DNA from: Lantana camara
Lineage: Eukaryota; Streptophyta; Magnoliopsida; Lamiales; Verbenaceae
Direction of reading: 5' to 3'
Length of the DNA: 64,000 bases
Assembly: GCA_037501455.1 (NCBI GenBank)
Contig: CM074865.1
Coordinates: 11,788,501 to 11,852,500 of the forward strand
Part shown: positions 57,790 through 64,000 of the stretch, one piece after another
Layout of the letters: the number at the start of each line of letters is the position of its first letter
How positions within the stretch are numbered: the first letter of the stretch is position 1
Notes under the pieces: model-generated
The model's input: the letters and a program-made list of their open reading frames with translations, nothing else
Told to the model about the DNA's origin: nothing
Databases searched by the model: none
Program-made: the position numbers and the translations under genes

Positions 57790-59255
57790 ATTAATTTAGA
57801 TGCAGGGAGGAAGGAAGGCTGTGTAGTGGCATCTTGAAGGTGGAAGAAGCAAACAACAGTGTCAGCTTCAAGTCCCGATATTAATTAAACTCCAAAGCCA
57901 AAGGAGAATTAAAATGTTTATCTTAAATTCTGAGAACGAACAGTGTGGAAGTGGAAACATGACTTCTTCTTCTTCATCATCGTCATCTCTTACTCTTCTT
58001 TAATTACTTCTCTCTCTCTCACAGTCATGTGCAGTATAAATTAGGAGCAGAGTTTCAGCGGCTGACATGGCCTCAGTTTTCTTGGTTTTGGCATTCTCGT
58101 GATACTTGCTTTGGATTTTTGCCCTATTCTCTCATTCATGTTTACATGCACACGTATATTATTAGGGAATATTTCACATGTTGCATCGATCTAGAGGTAC
58201 ACTCTTTTAACCTCTTTCTAACTTCTAACCCCATCTCCCATTTCTTGTCCCTCCCTCCCTAATTCGACTCGCCTTTTCTCCCATCGGTTCGTATATACCA
58301 ACTATATTTACTGTCAAATATTTCACATCGAAACTTCAAAGATATACTGTCCAATTCATAATGAATTAGACAATCTTCACTTCAATAACCAAATTTTTAG
58401 AGTAAATTAGGTTAAACACATTATTTGTGCATTACTCATTCAAAGTAGATGGAAGAGAAGCACGTACACACATACACAGGAAGATTCTATTCTATAATAT
58501 CTAAGAAGAGGCAGTGGAAGTGGAAAACCAACCCCACCACCTCTCACATGACCACCGCCGATACTCACATACTTACAAATTTAAGATAAATTGTTCCAGA
58601 ATATTATATAGAGAATACACATTTCCACATAGTAATCATACTTATATAATGGGGAGAATGAGAATTTCTAGGAGAGACAGCCTAAAGCCACACACACAAA
58701 CAGGCACACATGTTTGTGTGTGTAATTAATGTAATAAACTAAGGCACGCTTTCCCTGTCTAACTAAACGATTAGTAATAGTTTAGTAGAAAAAAGAGATG
58801 AAGAATCAGTGTGTGTTGAAGACGACAGGCTACAAGGTTCTCTCTTCTGTCGCTTCCCACAGCTCTCTTTTGCCCATTCTTCTCGACTCTTTCTTCTGCA
58901 CAATTTTCCCCACAAACCCTAATCTCTTTCTTGATTCCCTATAATTAATCTAATTTATGAATATTATATGCCAAAATCTAGATTTGTGTTTGGGTTTTTT
59001 TAAATGGGAAAAAACAAATGAAGATTCGTGTCGTCAATTCAATCCCAATGTCACACACATACCCGTGCGGGTGCGTGTCCGCGACTAAATTGAGAATCTT
59101 GCTTTAAATTTCAATATTTTTGGAATGGAGATTTAAATTGTTACTCAAGCGATATGGTCAAAGATGGTATGACTTGTAAGGCTCTGCCAGTTGCATGGTT
59201 TGGTCTTGATTTGGATTAATGGCTCACGAGGGTGGGGGTGGGGTATATAATATAT
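57790..59255. other. Intergenic stretch, no gene recognised
   Basis: Includes pyrimidine-rich segments (57960-58020, 58840-58930) and a CA/TG-rich patch near 58690-58720. No conserved coding sequence or RNA hairpin could be supported. Confidence 0.4.
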
Positions 59256-59261
59256 ATATGG

Positions 59262-59422
59262 AAAATTCTAGAGCAGACCCGATTCGATCGAACTCAATCA
59301 ATTAAAAGGATAAGTGTAGTTTGATTTGTCATTTTATCTAAAGTTTCCACCAATCACACGATAAGTGTAAAACACTCGACCTTTCGTTACACCAATTTGA
59401 CCGAGCTCAGACTATAATTACC
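59262..59422. mobile_element. MULE-type MITE, GGATAATTCTA family, copy 3
   Basis: Ends ggaaaattctagagcagac...gagctcagactataattacc, same family as 40239-40422, with the internal gataagtgtaaaacactcg segment. Flanks are TA-rich (atatat on both sides), so the duplication cannot be judged. Confidence 0.7.
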
Positions 59423-59437
59423 ATATATATATATATA

Positions 59438-59912
59438 TGGAAAATTTATATTTGACTATCGTGCTATTAAACCTAATTACAACGCAGTCTATCTTTATCA
59501 GGAAATTACAATGTAGACCCTCTAATTTATGTTCCGTTAGTAGTCCCTCAATTCCGTTAGGGTTCCGTCATGATTTTACCCTGTAATTCCAAAAATACCC
59601 TTAAGTATTTTCACAATTTTTGAATGACCAAAATACCCTTATATGAAATATCTAAAAAAATATTACAAAAACATCCCTATGTATTACATACTCCAACAAA
59701 ATGACCATTTCAATTGAAAATTGTAGAAAATAATAAAGGATATTTTCTAAATCACAGGACAAAATTATGACATAACCCTAATGGAATAATACAAGGACTA
59801 TTAATGGAACATAAATTAGAAGGACAAAGGACTATATTCTAATTTTCTGATAAAAATGAAATGTATTGTAATTAGGCTTAATAAGAAAATAGATAGATGT
59901 AAATTTATATAT
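59438..59912. mobile_element. Inverted-repeat MITE, about 475 bp
   Basis: Left arm aaatttatatttgactat, cctaattacaacgcagtc and atcaggaaattacaatgtag is matched by the reverse complement of the right end (aaatttacatctatctat, cctaattacaatacatt, atcagaaaattagaatatag). Related to 54045-54442. Confidence 0.7.
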
Positions 59913-59914
59913 AT

Positions 59915-62900
59915 GTATATAGTTAGGAGTTAGGACATATATCAACACAGAAGAAGGGCACGAGGAAGAGGCCAAGTGATATAAATGGAGAGGACAAAGA
60001 GTAGGCTTATTTTGTCTTAATTTGTAGAGAGTGTTAGAGATATCTGTTTGTATTTCAGTCCAGCCCAGTTGCATTAATACGACTGCATTGATGCATCAAT
60101 CACCGCTTGTGTCTATAGTCGTCATGTTTCTTTCATTTTTGTCTTTTCTTTTCGTTTCCTTTTCTCATATATATTTTTTTCTTAGGGTTCTAAAAAGTAA
60201 ATAAATAAACGTACATATATGTATTTTCGTACTTTATGTCATTATTTAGTGGCAAAAAATTTAATTATATTTTCAAAATTGATAAATAAACATTTTTTTC
60301 CGTAATTAGGTGGGTTTGTCAACCCTTTAGGATACGAATTATCAGAAATAACGTACTTTTGGGTATCAAAATCCAACAAGAAAATATGGGAAAGTAAAAG
60401 AAAGTAGTGATTGGACAGGAAAGGAACAAGTAAATGGAATAAAATGGGATTAGTAAAGAGATAGAGACTCTCCATGCAAAAGTTCCTTTAAGAAAAAGCA
60501 GCTTCCTCAAGAGCAGATTATAAAGCACTATACCATATATAATATATATGTATGTATGTATAGGTACAAAAGGAGTTTTCCATGCCAAAGGTTAAAGGGC
60601 ACCATTAGACTTTGCATGGCTCAATATTCTTTCTAATCAATTAAATAAAGCCCATTTTTAGGTTTCTCTTTAGAGATGTGCATCAAAAGGAGAGAACTAC
60701 AAGAGTACTCTTTCCTTTCATTTATCTTTCTTCCCCCTAGCCTTTTTTCTAATTCTTCTCTCTCTCCCTCTCTCTTTACTGTATAAAAACTTTAGGTTAA
60801 CTAATTTGAACTCAACTCTAATGTAAATTCCATAATTTTGTGTTTTATTTTGGAAGAAAATAACCAATATCTTGCGAGTGACCACTAACTAGCTAACGAG
60901 TTGAGTGTTCCTGAAAATTATGAGACGGTAAGTGGTTTATTATTTAATCCATGTGAAAACAGATATAACACTCGCCGTATTCTCACACCCAAATAATTAA
61001 GGTCAACTTAGAGCACTTAAATTGAGATATATAGCCTCCTCTGATTGATCTTCCATTAAATAACTTCTGCATACAAAATATGATTTCTTGACGCACCTAT
61101 CACATAATTAGGTATTCAATTGCCTTTCGTACCGTCATGCTCTACGAATGTATTTTCGAATATATATGTATACATACATGCCAATAATATCCCACATAGA
61201 TAACTAGGGCCAATGCCATGACTCATGTCTTAAAGACAAGTCTAATTTAATTGAGCACAACCACAACTATACATGAATTTAACGTATGACCTAAAATGAT
61301 TAAACAAAAAAGTGGATGAAATGAAGAAAAAGACAAGATAGAATGTGGTGGGTGTTTGCAAGAATTGTGATATCACAATATAAGAAAGAAAGAGGGGAAC
61401 ATAAAGGCTGTTGGATCACATGCATATCACCTTTCTTTTCTCCCCTTCTGTTTCTCTTCTTTTCATATTGTGCCTCATCAACCTTATAATTAGAACAGAA
61501 ATTAACTAGCTAGCACAAAATTAATAAAAAGAAATTAATTAAGAAAAGTTGTAATTACAATTATTGTAGCCCACTTTCTCTCCCAAGGCTGCTGCTGCTA
61601 CCTACATTTCAATTGAAACCCTCCCCCAATCCAAGGGATTCCATAAAGAAATTTAATTTAATTTCTTTTTTCAAAAATGTTTTTTTTTTAAAAAAATATA
61701 TTTGGGTCCCTCCATGATCATCTTCACCATCATTTCATGCAATATTGAAGACCCACCTCTCACGTCCATTTTTACTTGCAAAGCATACTTAAAAGTAGCA
61801 TTATTAGTTGCCTTCTCTATCATCACTACCAATAATTCAAACCTTGGAAGGTCTTGTAATTCTTTTCTTTTCTTTTCTTTTTTTTTTTGAATTTTAACTT
61901 TTGAAGAGAATTATCTTGATACGATTAGGGCAATGAACATCTCATCATGTGAGGGAGATTTTCCTCAATTTTAAGAGCCGTTGATTGGGGTATAAAGATT
62001 GATATATTGATTTCCGGGAAAAAGGCACTATTATCGCTATATCATTTGCGCCACATTGTATTGAGGGAGGATATTAATATTAGTATTACTCTTCCTTTTT
62101 TTTCATAGTAATTATTATGGCTTAAGTAAAGAATAAATAAAGATTATTAACTTGTAAAATCTGCATGTCTTTTCGAAAATAGTTAGGAATTTTAATAAGA
62201 CGTTTGAACAATTAAAAATTAAATTACCGTTAGTACGGCTTTAATAATCAAATCGGCAGAAATCACGGCTTTGGTGGTTTGACATCACCTGAGAGCAGCG
62301 GTGATTAGTAATTCGCTTGTTTTCGTGTCTGTGTCTGGGAACTGACATTTTTACACACTGTCTTAAAATATTAAAGATTCTCAAGGACATCTCTACGATT
62401 GAGTTATCTCATCTTTCAGTAATAAAATTAAATATTATAAATTCATCATTTTTTTTAAGGTGATAATAAGAAGAAAATTATTATTATTATTATTATTTTT
62501 TTTTGAAAATTATTATTATTATTATTATGATTGATTTGATTTGATTTACCATAAATTCATCGATTGAAGTCAAGAAGTCACAGGTATTGGTTCAAATGAT
62601 TAATGGGTTCTTTCTCCAGGACAATATATTCAATATTGGGTACGAATCCGATTTGAATGTGTGTGACTTAAAAAAAAATTTGAAGTCAAGAAAATAATTT
62701 CATTCAAAATAAGGGAAAATTTTATATTATATTTTTTTTTTAAAGAAATGAACAAATATAGCACGAACGAAATAATACTAGCACGACAAGCCTCGTGAGT
62801 GGAAGCCCTCATTTAAACCAGAGAAAGTTAGTTGAGAATGAAGTAAAGCATGGATAATTAAAGACAAGAAATTCTAGAAAGCTTGTTGTGTACATGCGAA

Positions 62901-63240
62901 ACATAAACAACAATGTATTTAATATATAATCAATCTTTTTTTCTTGACATTTATAGTAAAAGATGAGGTCTACCTCATCCCAAAAGTTAACGAATGAGAT
63001 GAGGATTGTTTAAATATTTTTAGAAAGTAAATGTTGTAGTATTTCGATCCGGACAATCGAAAGCTACCTGGAGCGAAAACTTAATTAAATGCAGGATGTT
63101 GTCTATTCCGATACCATATTAGATAATATGTATTTGGTTCAAATAATCCTAAAAATAAAATAATTTAATATCCATTCCATACTTGCGTTTAACATATCGA
63201 TGTATTAGTTTTTGGGTTTTATATCTTATTTATTAATTTG
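59915..63240. other. AT-rich intergenic stretch
   Basis: No conserved coding sequence recognised. Short open frames here are AT-driven. An (ATT)n run lies at 62478-62528, and a weak palindromic pair ccatgcaaa / tttgcatgg lies near 60473 and 60611. Confidence 0.45.
62478..62528. repeat. Interrupted (ATT)n microsatellite
   Basis: Two ATT runs separated by a short T/G/A tract. Confidence 0.9.
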
Positions 63241-63243
63241 GTT

Positions 63244-63352
63244 CGAGTCGGATTGAACCACTTAGGTGTAAAGTTTTTTCTACCAACCAATGGTAGTTAA
63301 ATGAATATTGCGTTGAATTGATAAGTTACACCACATGGTGGTACATTAGCTT
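63244..63352 (-). mobile_element. SINE fragment with internal deletion
   Basis: The minus strand shares gtaacttatcaattcaac, aactaccattggttggtag and actttacacctaag with the SINEs at 19645 and 50415, but the B-box segment is missing. Confidence 0.5.
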
Positions 63353-63436
63353 CTCCAAATGCTTCTAATTTTTTCTATTTTATATCGAAAGCCAAATAAG
63401 TATTTTACCGTAGTTTTTAATAAGATAATTTGTGGT

Positions 63437-63560
63437 CTATGATGCACGGATACGGATACGGACACGACATGACACAGATTTTTTCTTAAATTTCCCCACG
63501 TGAGGAGTGTCCGACACGATACGCCAAAATGATATTTTTAGAAGTGTCTGTGCATCATAG
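63437..63560. mobile_element. hAT MITE of the GACACGG family, copy 7 (124 bp)
   Basis: Ends ctatgatgcacggatacgg and gtctgtgcatcatag. Flanks tttgtggt (63429-63436) and tttatggt (63561-63568) differ at one base. Confidence 0.85.
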
Positions 63561-63589
63561 TTTATGGTGTACGCAAAAGATTTATATAA

Positions 63590-63865
63590 ATATGGAGAAT
63601 TACATATAACTACCCCTAATTAGAATAATTACAAACTAGTCCACCTTATTATTAACTACATTTTTTAAAATTTATTTTCTTTTTATATCATGGCTCCTGA
63701 CATTTTAGTTTTACATAAAAAAATCCCGAACAGAAATTGCAATACTAGAATTATACTCCTACTCAATAAACGTTTTTGCTTGAAAAATAAAATATCAAGA
63801 ACCCTAAGATAATTAACAAGAGGAATTAATTTGTAATTACCGCTAAACTCATGATAGTATATGCA
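63590..63865. mobile_element. Probable inverted-repeat MITE, degraded
   Basis: Left side ggagaattacatataactac and gaataattacaaactagtcc is weakly matched by the reverse complement of the right side near 63820-63865. Same general class as 34888 and 54045. Confidence 0.4.
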
Positions 63866-64000
63866 ATTTCTTCTCTAAATACTGTTTGCAGCGAGTAGTC
63901 TCATAGTCTGTATAGGTCTTTACAAGTGATATTCCAAGTTGTCAGGCTAATTAAAGTTATGAGTTGGTGCAATGTCAATATATATATGCTGGAAGTATTG

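Noticed and set aside
57880..57910. 14-base match to the miR399 core (gccaaaggagaatt)
   Set aside because: The rest of the mature sequence does not match and no complementary star strand lies within 200 bp, so no hairpin can form.
60190..60590. Overlapping minus-strand open frames with hydrophobic stretches
   Set aside because: AT-driven frames with no conserved motif, no splice pattern and no promoter.

Overview
The window is nuclear DNA from a eudicot plant. The evidence is GT-AG introns, low GC content between genes, plant-specific transcription factor families, and a dense, nested load of plant transposons. I cannot name the species. Only three host genes are clear, all on the minus strand: the 5' part of an oil-body triacylglycerol lipase gene (OBL1-like, 1058-2806, running off or continuing beyond the left edge), an intronless HECATE-type bHLH gene (38508-39281), and a two-exon class B heat-shock factor gene of the HSFB4/SCHIZORIZA type (51976-53248). 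A possible fourth, unidentified minus-strand gene lies at about 45.7-48.5 kb.

Region 1, 3301-15905: a complete Ty3/gypsy retrotransposon of the Tat lineage on the minus strand. It has 842/845 bp LTRs, a 5 bp target duplication, PBS and PPT. Its polyprotein has protease, RT, RNase H, a second RNase H and integrase, and is broken in three places. On the opposite strand, between pol and the 3' LTR, is an intact gene with its own TATA box and two coding introns (4759-7612). A tandem-repeat block (about 7.9-8.38 kb) separates it from pol. The element sits 494 bp upstream of the lipase start codon, so its 3' LTR promoter points at the lipase gene.

Region 2, 15.9-24.3 kb: no host gene. It holds a 954 bp hAT-like element, a LINE remnant with a poly-A tail, an inverted-repeat element, SINEs and a small hAT MITE.

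Region 3, 24.36-36.47 kb: a nest of transposons. There are two Helitron 3' ends and one candidate Helitron 5' end, and two directly repeated copies of a degenerate LINE joined to Helitron 3' sequence. Inside the second copy is a 1732 bp MULE with about 313 bp inverted repeats and a perfect 9 bp target duplication, carrying what looks like the C-terminal coding end of an ALMT malate channel gene. The first copy keeps the matching empty site. A PPR gene fragment, a 234 bp hairpin MULE MITE, tandem repeats and a CACTA terminus complete the nest.

Region 4, 36.5-64 kb: the HEC and HSFB4 genes stand alone in long AT-rich non-coding stretches seeded with MITEs. A hAT MITE family with GACACGG-rich ends has seven copies across the window, most with 8 bp target duplications. 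A second MITE family with 9 bp duplications has three copies. Further features are inverted-repeat elements, SINEs, a copia-like solo LTR and microsatellites. The genes do not form a pathway. HEC and HSFB4 are developmental regulators and OBL1 is a seed/pollen lipid-droplet enzyme.
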